From positions 62,001 to 126,000 of the forward strand of contig JBOGCH010000040.1 in assembly GCA_051656645.1 (NCBI GenBank): a stretch of DNA of 64,000 bases, written 5' to 3'. Shown in pieces: positions 23,540 to 32,626 of the stretch (its first letter is position 1; each line of letters starts with the position of its first letter). A program made the position numbers and the translations under genes. Below the pieces are notes generated by a model, which saw only the letters and a list, made by a program, of their open reading frames with translations, made no database searches and was not told where the DNA came from. The stretch comes from JBOGCH01 sp051656645. Lineage in GTDB: Bacteria > Bacteroidota > Bacteroidia > Bacteroidales > Marinifilaceae.

Positions 23540-24915
23540 AATTCATTTATATTTTGAGTTATTTTACTAGTCAATGTTCCATGCATTAATTGTGTTTCAA
23601 TAATATCTCCATCAGCCACCTCCATGCAATTGGTTATTGCTTTACCATTTACTCGTGTTACTGAGAAACCGCGCTGTAAAATGTTTCGAGGATCAGCAAG
23701 ACGCTGTGAGATTTGAAACAACTCTATTTTGCTGTTTTGTTCGTTTAATATTTGCGTTGCCAATTGTTTTATGTTTTGCTCTAAACGCTCTAAGGTGTGT
23801 TGCTGCTGCTGATAGAAGCGTTGAGTTTTGTTTTCAATTTGCAATGGTATATTGTTTAAATATATCTCACTTGTCAAAAGACGCTGTTTTACAAGATGTT
23901 CTGAATTTTGAGAAATATTGCTTAGTTTTAATTCATTTGTCTGTAACACTTTAGTTACAATTTGATGACAAATCATGGAAAAATTACAATGTTGCTGACG
24001 GTGCTGAGTTATAACTTCTCTCCCCAAAAGTTTTACTTGTTCTGCACATGCATCAAGAAAACCCTCTTGTTCGGCAAACGCCTCAATTAAGAAAGCAGCG
24101 GCAGCAGTAGGTGTTTTTACTTTTAGATAGGCTACACGGTCAACTATCGTTTCGTCTCGTTCATGCCCTATCCCTGCAATTACAGGTAAAGGGAACGTTG
24201 CAATGGAGGCTGCAATTTCATAATTATCAAAAGAGGCTAATTCTTGCTGTGCTCCACCACCTCTTATTATTACGACAACATCATAAGCTTCGTATTGATT
24301 AGCAATTAGCGACAATGAATTAAGTACAGATGCACTTGTCTTGTCTCCCTGCATAACGGTGGGAAAAAGTGTGATGTGGAATTTATACTTGTATGAATTG
24401 TTTTCTAACTGATGTATAAAATCCCCATAACCTGCTGCCGTAGCTGAAGAGATAACCGCAATGCGTTTAGGCAATAACGGAAATTCCAACTCACGATTTA
24501 GATCTATTATTCCCTCTTTCGTCAGTCGTTCAATAATTTCTCTTCTTCTCCGTTCAATATCACCCAACGTAAATGTTGGTTCAATATCCTTGACATTTAG
24601 AGAAAAACCATATACCTCATGAAATATAACTTCAACTTTTATCAATATTTTCATTCCCTTTGCCAGTTCCCTACCAGTAGTTGCAACAAAGTGACTACGT
24701 ATTAATCTGTAGGTAGATGCCCAAATAGTGGCCCGTGCCGTAGCAAGAAGCGTATCATCTTCTTCACGCTTCTCTGCCAATTGCAAATAACAGTGCCCTG
24801 ATGAATTATTCTGAATCTCTGTCAATTCGGCCGTGATCCATATGGAGCTTGGTAGGCTGCGACTAAGGACAGTTTTAATTTGCTTGTTCAGAGCTAGTAG
24901 TGAAATATATTCCAT
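23536..24915 (-). CDS. xseA: exodeoxyribonuclease VII large subunit
   Basis: Catalytic subunit of exonuclease VII, 459 residues. It starts with an OB-fold domain (SSIWITAELTEIQ...GHCYLQL), then the nuclease core with RIAVISSATAAGYGDF, VVIIRGGGAQQELASFDN and GIGHERDETIVD, followed by a long helical region and a C-terminal segment (RGFSVTRVNGK). All core motifs are intact. It lies 8 bp after engB and overlaps xseB by four bases. Confidence 0.95.
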   Translation of the reverse strand: MEYISLLALNKQIKTVLSRSLPSSIWITAELTEIQNNSSGHCYLQLAEKREEDDTLLATARATIWASTYRLIRSHFVATTGRELAKGMKILIKVEVIFHEVYGFSLNVKDIEPTFTLGDIERRRREIIERLTKEGIIDLNRELEFPLLPKRIAVISSATAAGYGDFIHQLENNSYKYKFHITLFPTVMQGDKTSASVLNSLSLIANQYEAYDVVVIIRGGGAQQELASFDNYEIAASIATFPLPVIAGIGHERDETIVDRVAYLKVKTPTAAAAFLIEAFAEQEGFLDACAEQVKLLGREVITQHRQQHCNFSMICHQIVTKVLQTNELKLSNISQNSEHLVKQRLLTSEIYLNNIPLQIENKTQRFYQQQQHTLERLEQNIKQLATQILNEQNSKIELFQISQRLADPRNILQRGFSVTRVNGKAITNCMEVADGDIIETQLMHGTLTSKITQNINEL

Positions 24916-24923
24916 GAGTGGAT

Positions 24924-25526
24924 TTATAATTTTACAGTAGTATTTAACTCCTCAATATAGTTAAGTATTTCCTCTCGGCCATATCTTTTTTCCGAAGAAG
25001 TCATAAATGCCAAAGGTGTCGCTTCCCAACTTTCCAACATCTTTTTATGATATTTATCAATACAGGATTGTCGGTCTGTAACATTTAATTTATCGCCTTT
25101 AGTAAATACCATAACAAAGGGTATCTGATTGGTTGCAAGCCACTCCATGAATTCAATATCAATGCGTTGTGGTTCTAGACGACTATCTATTAAAACAAAC
25201 AAACAAACTAGGTTATCACGACGAAGTATGTAGTTTTGAATCATAGCTTCAAATTGATTACGCAATCCCTTTGAAGTACGGGCATAACCATAACCAGGTA
25301 AGTCTACCAAGTACCAACTGTCATTAATAAGGAAGTGATTTATAAGTTGTGTTTTTCCAGGTTTTGCTGCTGTTTTAGCTAATCCGTTCACATTGGTTAT
25401 CATATTTATGAGTGAGGATTTTCCAACATTACTTCGACCAATAAACGCATACTCGTGCATATCTGGAGCCGGACAGCCAGCTAACTTCGGACTACTTTTT
25501 ATAAAAACCGCTTTATTTATATTCAT
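24924..25526 (-). CDS. engB: ribosome biogenesis GTPase YihA/YsxC
   Basis: GTPase of 200 residues required for assembly of the large ribosomal subunit. The G1 motif GRSNVGKSS is at residues 30-38, G3 is DLPGYG, G4 is TKGD, and G5 lies in MTSSEKRYG. Length and N-terminus (AGCPAPDMHEYAFIGRS) fit the TrmE-Era-EngA-YihA superfamily member EngB. It is the first gene of the engB-xseA-xseB operon, with a -7 box just upstream. Confidence 0.95.
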   Translation of the reverse strand: MNINKAVFIKSSPKLAGCPAPDMHEYAFIGRSNVGKSSLINMITNVNGLAKTAAKPGKTQLINHFLINDSWYLVDLPGYGYARTSKGLRNQFEAMIQNYILRRDNLVCLFVLIDSRLEPQRIDIEFMEWLATNQIPFVMVFTKGDKLNVTDRQSCIDKYHKKMLESWEATPLAFMTSSEKRYGREEILNYIEELNTTVKL

Positions 25527-25548
25527 ATCTTACTTTTTATTTGATTTG

Positions 25549-25556
25549 CAAAGATA
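25549..25556 (-). promoter_or_regulatory. candidate -7 box (TATCTTTG) for engB
   Basis: Matches TAnnTTTG on the minus strand, 22 bp upstream of the start codon and downstream of the rmuC stop. No -33 TTTG at the ideal distance. Confidence 0.45.
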
Positions 25557-25592
25557 GTAGGAAACTCTTTGATTTGTGGTCAGCAAAGATGA

Positions 25593-26924
25593 TTAATTCT
25601 CTACATCACCACTATTTTGTTCATTATTTTGTATTTCACGCAACATCTTTTGAGGTATGGAACGTCCACCCTTCTGCGATTTTATTCCTAGATCTCTTAA
25701 TTTTACCGCCTGGGAGACTAAACTTCCTTGTCCCGATATTAAACGAGAATATGCAGTAGTATACCCAGCTTTCGTTTTATCGATAAGTTGTCCTACTTCC
25801 TCAAACGTTTCAAGGAATACCATGCACTTTTCATACATTTTCTGACCTCTATTCGCAATCTCTAGAGCATTACGGTTTTGGTACTCCCTACTCCATAAAT
25901 CAACCGTCAACTTTAACGCAACGATAAGATTAGCAGGATTAATCAGTAATACTCGTTTCTTATAAGCATAATTCCACAACTGGTCGTCATGTTGCAGAGC
26001 CACCATGTAAGCTCCTTCATTAGGCATAAACATCATTACCGAATCAAGAACATCATTACTATAATGATTATAGTTTTTATTTGCCAATTCGTCAACATGC
26101 TTACGTACCGACTGAATATGGAGTTGAAGATGGTGTTGCCGCTCAATATCGCTCTGTGCCCCACTGTAGTTTGCGTAAGCAGTTAATGAAACTTTGGAAT
26201 CTATTATCACCTTCCGGTTATCAGGATAAACAACAATAATGTCTGGACGCATAGATTGTCCATCACTACCTTTAATAATTTTATTATCGGCATCTTTCAT
26301 TGTTTCTTGTACAAAATATTCTCTTCCCTTGGTGAGTCCAGAGTTTTCTAATATACGCTCAAGTATTAATTCACCCCAATCCCCTTGCACTTTTGAGTTA
26401 CCTTTTAGAGCTTGCGACAAGTTATTTGCCTCTTTACTGATTTGATTGTTAAGTTGAACTAGTTCTGCTATTTTTCTTTCTAATACCGTACGTTCTGTAG
26501 CCTCTTTATTATAGACCTCATTTACTCGTTGTTTAAAATCGGCAATCTCTTTATTTAACGGTTCCAAAATAGTTGCTATATTTTGCTTATTGTACTCTGT
26601 GAAACGTTGCGACTTTTCCTCGAGTATCTCGTTCGCCATATTTTTAAACTGACTCAGAAGTGTAGCATTTAGCTCATGTATTTGCTGTTGTTGCTCCTGG
26701 ATTCGCAACTCCCTATTGCGAATAGTTTCTTTTACACGGATACTCTCGTTGCTCAACTGTATAACCTCAGCTTGCAGTTTGTCTGCAAGTATTTTGCCAT
26801 TTGCTTGCTCAGTAGTTAAATCATTAATACGTCGTTTTAGATAACGCTTAGCACTTATTTGCGATAAGTAGCCCAGTATAAATCCCAAGATTAGCAACAA
26901 GGGAATAAGAACATAATTTACCAT
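25593..26924 (-). CDS. rmuC: DNA recombination protein RmuC
   Basis: 443 residues. An N-terminal transmembrane helix (VLIPLLLILGFILGYL) is followed by a long coiled coil (about residues 30-175), then the RmuC domain with GNSKVQGDWGELILERILENSG, RPDIIVVYPDNRKVIIDSK and MFMPNEGAYMVAL. The nuclease-like core (PD-(D/E)XK type) limits rearrangements at inverted repeats in E. coli, as known for the family. It is probably membrane-tethered. A terminator separates it from the DEAD-box gene upstream. Confidence 0.93.
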   Translation of the reverse strand: MVNYVLIPLLLILGFILGYLSQISAKRYLKRRINDLTTEQANGKILADKLQAEVIQLSNESIRVKETIRNRELRIQEQQQQIHELNATLLSQFKNMANEILEEKSQRFTEYNKQNIATILEPLNKEIADFKQRVNEVYNKEATERTVLERKIAELVQLNNQISKEANNLSQALKGNSKVQGDWGELILERILENSGLTKGREYFVQETMKDADNKIIKGSDGQSMRPDIIVVYPDNRKVIIDSKVSLTAYANYSGAQSDIERQHHLQLHIQSVRKHVDELANKNYNHYSNDVLDSVMMFMPNEGAYMVALQHDDQLWNYAYKKRVLLINPANLIVALKLTVDLWSREYQNRNALEIANRGQKMYEKCMVFLETFEEVGQLIDKTKAGYTTAYSRLISGQGSLVSQAVKLRDLGIKSQKGGRSIPQKMLREIQNNEQNSGDVEN

Positions 26925-26940
26925 ATTGTTTGCCTTTAAC

Positions 26941-26980
26941 GAAAAATCGGATAGGAGAATTATCCTTCTCCTATCCGATT
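26941..26980 (-). terminator. intrinsic terminator of the DEAD-box gene
   Basis: 15-bp perfect stem (26945-26959 with 26966-26980), 6-nt loop, followed on the minus strand by a TTTT run. Confidence 0.85.
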
Positions 26981-27030
26981 ACTGTATCTGTTTTCTATGC
27001 TTTCCTTAAAAGATCGAATCAGAGAATTTG

Positions 27031-28836
27031 TTATCGTCTTGAACGTCCGCCTTCAAAACCTCTTTTCTTCTCCGAGAAACGCCCGCGTGAACTATCACCT
27101 CTTCTACGATCACGTACTTGCTCGCCTTGCCATCTGCCATTGTCACGGCGAGAATCGCTACGTCCATCACGTGAACGTTGTCTGCTTTCAGTAAATTCAA
27201 TAGGTTGTCCTTTAAAGCTTACATTTCCAAGATTTGCCAAGAATGCATTTGAGTTGCTAGTTTCAACCTCAAACTTTGTATTGTTATCGAAAATACGAAT
27301 ACTTCCAATTTCCAATCCTTTCTTCGCAGAGTTTTTGTTGATAATTCCCATCAAATCGCGTGGCATGAAACCATCGTTACGACCAACGTTTACAGAGAAT
27401 AAAGTAAAGTTTGCACCACTGTTATCTCTTGAACGTCTATCGCGTCTGTCACCACGATCTCCACGGTCGCCTCTTTCAGGACGATCGAAAGAACGTTGTT
27501 GACGCTCATCTGCTGGAATATTTAGATCCTCAACTTCATGATATTTCTTCAATAATTTACCAAACTCATAAGAGAACACTTTTTCAAGAAGTTCTTCTTT
27601 TGTCAGCTCGCCAAACTTGTCAAACAGTTGCTCTTGATATTTATCAAGCATATCTTTACGTTCAACTGTGATAATTTTGTCTGCATAATAATTTAATTGT
27701 GCCTGACAAACCTCGTCTCCACCTGGAACGTCTTTGTATATAAATTTCTTCTTGATAATCCCTTCAATTCTACGGATTTTTCCTTTTTCCTTAGAATTAA
27801 TAATAGCTATAGATGTTCCTGTACGGCCAGCACGTCCTGTACGACCACTTCGGTGTGTATAACTTTCAACATCTTCAGGAAGATTAAAGTTAATAACATG
27901 TGTTAGGTTATCAACATCTAGTCCACGTGCAGCAACGTCAGTAGCAACTAATACTTTTAAGCGTTTTGCACGGAATTGTACCATTACCTCATCACGTTGT
28001 GCTTGACTCAAATCACCATGAAGAGCATTACACTCAATACCATCTTTTTGTAATTTACGTACAATTTCACGGGCATCCATTTTTGTACGTGTAAAGATAA
28101 TAGCATACATATCTGGTTCGCAATCAATTACACGATGAAGAGTTTCGTAGCAATCTTTTGCACGTACCTGATAATACATATGTGTTACTGTATCAGCACC
28201 TTGATTCTTTTTCCCTGTCGAAATTTCTTTCGGGTTTCTCAAATAATTTTTAGAAATACGCTCCACCTCTTTAGGCATTGTTGCTGAGAAAAGGTAAGTA
28301 TTTCTATCTTCAGGCGTTTCGTCAAGAATGAAATTCAAATCTTCTTTGAATCCCATGTTTAACATCTCATCCGCCTCATCCAATACAACCGCGCGTACCC
28401 CATCAATGTCAACTGCATTACGTTTAATTAAGTCACATAATCTTCCCGGAGTTGCCACTAAAATATGTACACCACGCTGAAGTTCTTTAATTTGTCTACG
28501 GATATCAGTACCTCCGTATACACATCCTACACGAATATCCGGACGATGTTTCGCATAGCGTTGTAGGTCATTTCCAATCTGAACACATAATTCTCTTGTA
28601 GGACTTAGAATAAGAACTTGAATTAAATTCATGTCCGTATCCGTTTTTTGCAATAAAGGAAGTCCAAAAGCAGCTGTTTTTCCTGTTCCCGTCTGAGCCA
28701 ATACTACTAAATCACTCTCTTCTCCTAAAATAACAGGGATAGCCTTTTCTTGTACTGCACTTGGTGTTTCGAACCCTAAATCTGCAATTCCTTGAAGAAT
28801 TTCCCCAGTTAAACCTAATTCCTTAAATTTTTCCAT
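27031..28836 (-). CDS. DEAD-box ATP-dependent RNA helicase with DbpA-type RNA-binding domain
   Basis: 601 residues. Helicase core 1: Q motif region (ETPSAVQEKAIP), Walker A AQTGTGKTA, DEAD box VLDEADEM and SAT motif. Core 2: ARGLDVDN and HRSGRTGRAGR. A DbpA/CsdA-type RNA-binding domain (about residues 475-560) and an Arg/Asp/Gly-rich tail follow. It most resembles DeaD/CsdA proteins acting in ribosome assembly and mRNA remodelling, especially in the cold. It begins only 25 bp after the second ftsZ with no terminator between, so it may be read as the last gene of the dcw transcript. Confidence 0.92.
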   Translation of the reverse strand: MEKFKELGLTGEILQGIADLGFETPSAVQEKAIPVILGEESDLVVLAQTGTGKTAAFGLPLLQKTDTDMNLIQVLILSPTRELCVQIGNDLQRYAKHRPDIRVGCVYGGTDIRRQIKELQRGVHILVATPGRLCDLIKRNAVDIDGVRAVVLDEADEMLNMGFKEDLNFILDETPEDRNTYLFSATMPKEVERISKNYLRNPKEISTGKKNQGADTVTHMYYQVRAKDCYETLHRVIDCEPDMYAIIFTRTKMDAREIVRKLQKDGIECNALHGDLSQAQRDEVMVQFRAKRLKVLVATDVAARGLDVDNLTHVINFNLPEDVESYTHRSGRTGRAGRTGTSIAIINSKEKGKIRRIEGIIKKKFIYKDVPGGDEVCQAQLNYYADKIITVERKDMLDKYQEQLFDKFGELTKEELLEKVFSYEFGKLLKKYHEVEDLNIPADERQQRSFDRPERGDRGDRGDRRDRRSRDNSGANFTLFSVNVGRNDGFMPRDLMGIINKNSAKKGLEIGSIRIFDNNTKFEVETSNSNAFLANLGNVSFKGQPIEFTESRQRSRDGRSDSRRDNGRWQGEQVRDRRRGDSSRGRFSEKKRGFEGGRSRR

Positions 28837-28861
28837 TAAATTTTTTAATTAATTTCTACCG

Positions 28862-29995
28862 TTACATCACCCGAATATTCATTCGTTTATAAGCCGGTAC
28901 CCTCTTCAACTCCTCAATCTCCTGTGATGTTAAGTCTACTCTGACTGCCACATCACTTTCTATGAGCGGAGGCAGTTTTTCTTTCGTTTTGTTTTCATTT
29001 TTGTTGGTTGTAAAATCAACCGTATTGGATGGAAAACCTGTAGCAATAATTGTTATAGACAACGCATCGCCCAGTGTCTCGTCCGTTCCAACACCCCAAA
29101 TAACAGCAGCACTGTTACCCACTCTACGTAAAATTTGTGAGGTTATCTCACTCATCTCATTCATAGTCACCTCATCGGTACCGGAGGTGATATTTAATAA
29201 AATATTTTTTGCTCCTAATATGTCACTATTATTAAGTAAAGGACTTTCTAAGGCTTCCGTTATAGCACGTTTAGCTCTATCTTCACCCGTGGCTTTAGCC
29301 GCACCCATAATTGCAACACCACTATTGGTAACCACAGTACGGACATCTTCAAAGTCTACATTAATATAACCTGGTAAGGTTATAATCTCAGCAATTCCTT
29401 TCGCAGCAACATTTAAAACATCATTTGCTTTTGCAAAGGCATCGCTCAGAGACATCTGTGCATATATGTTTTTAATTTTCTCATTATCAATAACCAAAAG
29501 ACAATCAACATTATCTTTTAAACGTTGAATCCCCATATTGGCCTGATTAATTCGCTTTGGCCCCTCAAAACGCGCTGGGATAGTAACAATTGCAACAGTT
29601 ACAATTCCCATCATTTTTGCAGCCCTAGCAATTACCGGCGCAGCACCAGTACCTGTACCGCCACCCATTGCAGCAGTTATAAATACCATTTTTGTATTGT
29701 TGGAAAGTATGCCTTTAATGGTTTCTATACTCTCCTCCGCTGCCTGCTCCCCTTTTAAAGGATTATTGCCGGCACCTAAACCGGAAGTTAAATTAATACC
29801 TAAATCGATTTTATAAGGAACATTACTCTTCTGCAATGCTTGAGAATCTGTATTACAGATAACAAAATCCACATCCTTAATACCTCGATTATACATATAA
29901 TCTACGGCGTTACCTCCACCACCGCCAACTCCTATTACTTTGATAATTGCAGGCGATTCTTCGGCTATATTAAAATTAATCATTCCTTGGTCCAT
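28862..29995 (-). CDS. ftsZ: cell division protein FtsZ, second copy (FtsZ2)
   Basis: Tubulin-like GTPase forming the division ring. From the ATG at 29995 it has 377 residues; the frame also reaches a GTG two codons earlier. The GTP-binding motif GGGTGTGAAP, the N-terminal GVGGGGGNAV loop and the T7-loop residues of NVDFEDVR are intact, so it should polymerise and hydrolyse GTP. After the globular domain the linker is short (about 40 residues, lysine-rich), and the protein ends with RVPAYKRMNIRVM, which looks like the conserved C-terminal peptide that docks partners such as FtsA. It begins 36 bp after the stop of the first ftsZ. Confidence 0.93.
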   Translation of the reverse strand: MDQGMINFNIAEESPAIIKVIGVGGGGGNAVDYMYNRGIKDVDFVICNTDSQALQKSNVPYKIDLGINLTSGLGAGNNPLKGEQAAEESIETIKGILSNNTKMVFITAAMGGGTGTGAAPVIARAAKMMGIVTVAIVTIPARFEGPKRINQANMGIQRLKDNVDCLLVIDNEKIKNIYAQMSLSDAFAKANDVLNVAAKGIAEIITLPGYINVDFEDVRTVVTNSGVAIMGAAKATGEDRAKRAITEALESPLLNNSDILGAKNILLNITSGTDEVTMNEMSEITSQILRRVGNSAAVIWGVGTDETLGDALSITIIATGFPSNTVDFTTNKNENKTKEKLPPLIESDVAVRVDLTSQEIEELKRVPAYKRMNIRVM

Positions 29996-30031
29996 AATCA
30001 CAGATATGATTTATTAATGTTATAAAGGCTT

Positions 30032-31405
30032 TTACATCTCAGGATCATCGTCCGAGAACAACGAGTTTATTAAGTTACCGGTAGTATTGTTTAATTTATT
30101 TTTTAACCAATTATCCTTATCCGGCAAGTCATTTACCCCGAGCCTACTTTTTTCTTCATCAACATATCTTCGGTTTATCTCACGTCTCATACGTCGAACG
30201 GTTTGCGCCTCTTCTTGTTTGCGGCGTTCTTCCTCTTCGCGCATTAAACGCTCTTCTCTAGCTTTCTTCTCAAGAGCACTACTGTCTTCCAAATGCATCC
30301 TTAAATCCTCTGGAGCACGCTCTATTTTAAAGTCCGACTGAAAGGTTTTTTTCTGCGTCCATGAAAGTGTTTCTTGCTTTTCTTGTTTTTCCTCTTTTGT
30401 GGCAGAAGCGACACGTGTTTTGGAAGATATCTCTGCAAATCCGGTAGCAATAATTGCCACTCTTAACGAGTCGCCCAAATTATCATCTTTTCCTACGCCC
30501 CAAATAATGTTTACATCATCGCCAACCATATCTTGCACCTTTTGTGTTACCCAGTCAACTTCCTCCATCGACACTTCTGTATTTTCATAAAGAATATTGA
30601 TTAGTACATCACTGGCACCTTTAATGTTTTGGCTTTTCAGTAACGGAGATACTAAAGCCCTTTCCAAAGCCCTTAATGCTCTCTCCTCACCACTTGCTTC
30701 TCCTGCTCCCATTAACGCAACACCGCTATCACGCATCACGCTTTCAACATCGGCAAAATCAACATTAACATGTCCCTTTACTGTTATAATCTCGGCAATA
30801 CTTTTAGCTGCAATAGCTAAAACATCATCAGCTTTAGAAAAGGCTTCCGATAATCTTAAGTCACCGTATATATCTCTTAATTTCTCATTATCAATAATCA
30901 ACAGGGCATCTACATACTCTTCCAGTTCATCTATTCCATCCATAGCCTGCTGAATCTTCTTTGTTCCCTCAAAACTAAAAGGTAACGTAACAATCCCAAC
31001 AGTAAGAATACCCATCTCACGAGCCTTCTTCGCTATCTCAGGAGCTGCTCCTGTACCGGTTCCTCCCCCCATTCCTGCGGTGATAAATACCATCTTTGTA
31101 TTAGTAGAGAGCAGTGTCGAGATATATTCCATACTCTCAAGCACAGACTCTTTTCCTCTCTCAGGACGACATCCGGCACCAAGTCCTTCCGTCAATTTCT
31201 TTCCTAATTGTATTCTATTCTTCACTTCGCTCTCACGTAGTGCCTGTATATCTGTGTTGCAAACCACAAATTCCACTCCGGCAATGCCTTTCTGGTACAT
31301 ATGGTTTACTGCATTACTTCCTCCACCTCCAACACCTATAACTTTGATGATTGATTGCTCTTGAGTTGGTATATTTATTGACACCATTTCATCATTCAAA
31401 TCCAT
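30032..31405 (-). CDS. ftsZ: cell division protein FtsZ, first copy (FtsZ1)
   Basis: Tubulin-like GTPase of 457 residues. GGGTGTGAAP, GVGGGGSNAV and the T7-loop NVDFADVE are intact, so the GTPase should be active. Unlike FtsZ2 it has a long C-terminal extension (about residues 345-457). Most of it is a Glu/Lys/Arg-rich predicted helix (REERLMREEEERRKQEE), ending in an acidic FSDDDPEM. I cannot see the usual conserved C-terminal peptide in it. It follows ftsA by 53 bp in the dcw cluster and resembles FtsZ2 closely in the globular domain, which suggests gene duplication and specialisation. Confidence 0.93.
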   Translation of the reverse strand: MDLNDEMVSINIPTQEQSIIKVIGVGGGGSNAVNHMYQKGIAGVEFVVCNTDIQALRESEVKNRIQLGKKLTEGLGAGCRPERGKESVLESMEYISTLLSTNTKMVFITAGMGGGTGTGAAPEIAKKAREMGILTVGIVTLPFSFEGTKKIQQAMDGIDELEEYVDALLIIDNEKLRDIYGDLRLSEAFSKADDVLAIAAKSIAEIITVKGHVNVDFADVESVMRDSGVALMGAGEASGEERALRALERALVSPLLKSQNIKGASDVLINILYENTEVSMEEVDWVTQKVQDMVGDDVNIIWGVGKDDNLGDSLRVAIIATGFAEISSKTRVASATKEEKQEKQETLSWTQKKTFQSDFKIERAPEDLRMHLEDSSALEKKAREERLMREEEERRKQEEAQTVRRMRREINRRYVDEEKSRLGVNDLPDKDNWLKNKLNNTTGNLINSLFSDDDPEM

Positions 31406-31458
31406 ATAGTCTATAAAAAATTAGTTGGCAATTATTAATTGATCTCAGTCTTTATTAC

Positions 31459-32616
31459 TTAGTTCCAAAGCTTTTTAAAAATCTTTGAGAACTTATTTTC
31501 CTTTTCTTCAGGTATTGTTTCAAAGCATTTCAGCAAACCTAAGGCAACAAAAAATTCAGGACTTCTTAGCCAATCTTCTCTAGATGCATTAAACTCAGAG
31601 AGCGTTGCTCTGGAAACCTCACAGTCTGACAATCTTTGCATTAGCGTACTTGTATTACATAAACGGCAACCGCCACCTGTCAATAATATTTCGTCTACAC
31701 TATCCTTAAAACCCGATTTTTGTAACACATAAGCAACCCCGGTAAGTAGTTCTTCCATTCGGCTTTGTACAATTGTCGCAAGCTCTTTACTTTCAACAAG
31801 TAAATCAGTATTTACAATATTAACCTTTTTATTCTTGCATAGAGCTCGTATCGCATTTCCCTCATCCTCTTTTAAGCGTGTAGCACAATAGTCATCAATG
31901 TTATATGCCTCAGCTATATCCAAATCAATAGTGTTTACCCCTAATGGCAATATTGCCTCATGATGCAACAAAGTGTCATTAAACATTGCTATTTTAATAC
32001 TATCATCACCTAAATCAACAAGAGCTACTTTCCTACGCTCAAGCTCATTGAAAATTGCTTCTTGATATGCCCTCGTCTGTGCGATAAAATTAACTCGCTT
32101 AAAACCAAGCTCTGTAAAAAGCATTCTCAGCTTATTTAAATAATCTCTATAGGCAGTATATTGACAATAAAGTACTTTTAATGTTCTTCCTGTTTTTCCT
32201 AATGGATCGGTTACGGAATCATCACCATCTATATTATAGGAAATAACTATCTTGTCAACTAACTCTTCATCTTTATAATCAATTGCATCATCGCATTGTT
32301 TCCCTGCTAACTCTAAATCTCTTCTCTCAACAATATGACGAGGTAAATTTAAAGAAACCTCTCTACGCTTCTGCATAAGTGCTGAACCGGATAACGCCAC
32401 TTGTATCGTATCAACTGATTTATTTTTTACTAACTCGGATAACATTGTTCTAATGTTGTCAGAAACCATACTCTTGTCTATAACAATACCGTCTCTCATT
32501 CCATTAGATGCAATGATTTTTATATTTAATAAAGTTGGTACGCCTTCTTCATTGTAAGAGGCCAAAGCCATTGCCATTTTATTGGCGCCCATATCTAAAG
32601 ATGCTACTAAACTCAT
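31459..32616 (-). CDS. ftsA: cell division protein FtsA (divergent)
   Basis: Actin-like protein that anchors FtsZ to the membrane. It has 385 residues. The phosphate-1 motif is SLDMGANKMAMAL instead of the usual xIGTSK, phosphate-2 is VDLGDDSIKIA instead of GGGT-type, and the adenosine motif LLTGGGC is normal. The SHS2/1C domain region is at about residues 80-170. The C-terminus KFSKIFKKLWN is an amphipathic helix, the typical membrane anchor. It lies between ftsQ and ftsZ1, 10 bp after ftsQ. Position and anchor make the assignment firm despite the divergent nucleotide site. Confidence 0.9.
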   Translation of the reverse strand: MSLVASLDMGANKMAMALASYNEEGVPTLLNIKIIASNGMRDGIVIDKSMVSDNIRTMLSELVKNKSVDTIQVALSGSALMQKRREVSLNLPRHIVERRDLELAGKQCDDAIDYKDEELVDKIVISYNIDGDDSVTDPLGKTGRTLKVLYCQYTAYRDYLNKLRMLFTELGFKRVNFIAQTRAYQEAIFNELERRKVALVDLGDDSIKIAMFNDTLLHHEAILPLGVNTIDLDIAEAYNIDDYCATRLKEDEGNAIRALCKNKKVNIVNTDLLVESKELATIVQSRMEELLTGVAYVLQKSGFKDSVDEILLTGGGCRLCNTSTLMQRLSDCEVSRATLSEFNASREDWLRSPEFFVALGLLKCFETIPEEKENKFSKIFKKLWN

Positions 32617-32626
32617 ATTCTACATT

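Noticed and set aside
27031..27540. Arg/Asp/Gly-rich tail as a separate gene on the plus strand (frame 26930-27502)
   Set aside because: That plus-strand frame is the mirror of the helicase's RNA-binding tail and is low complexity.
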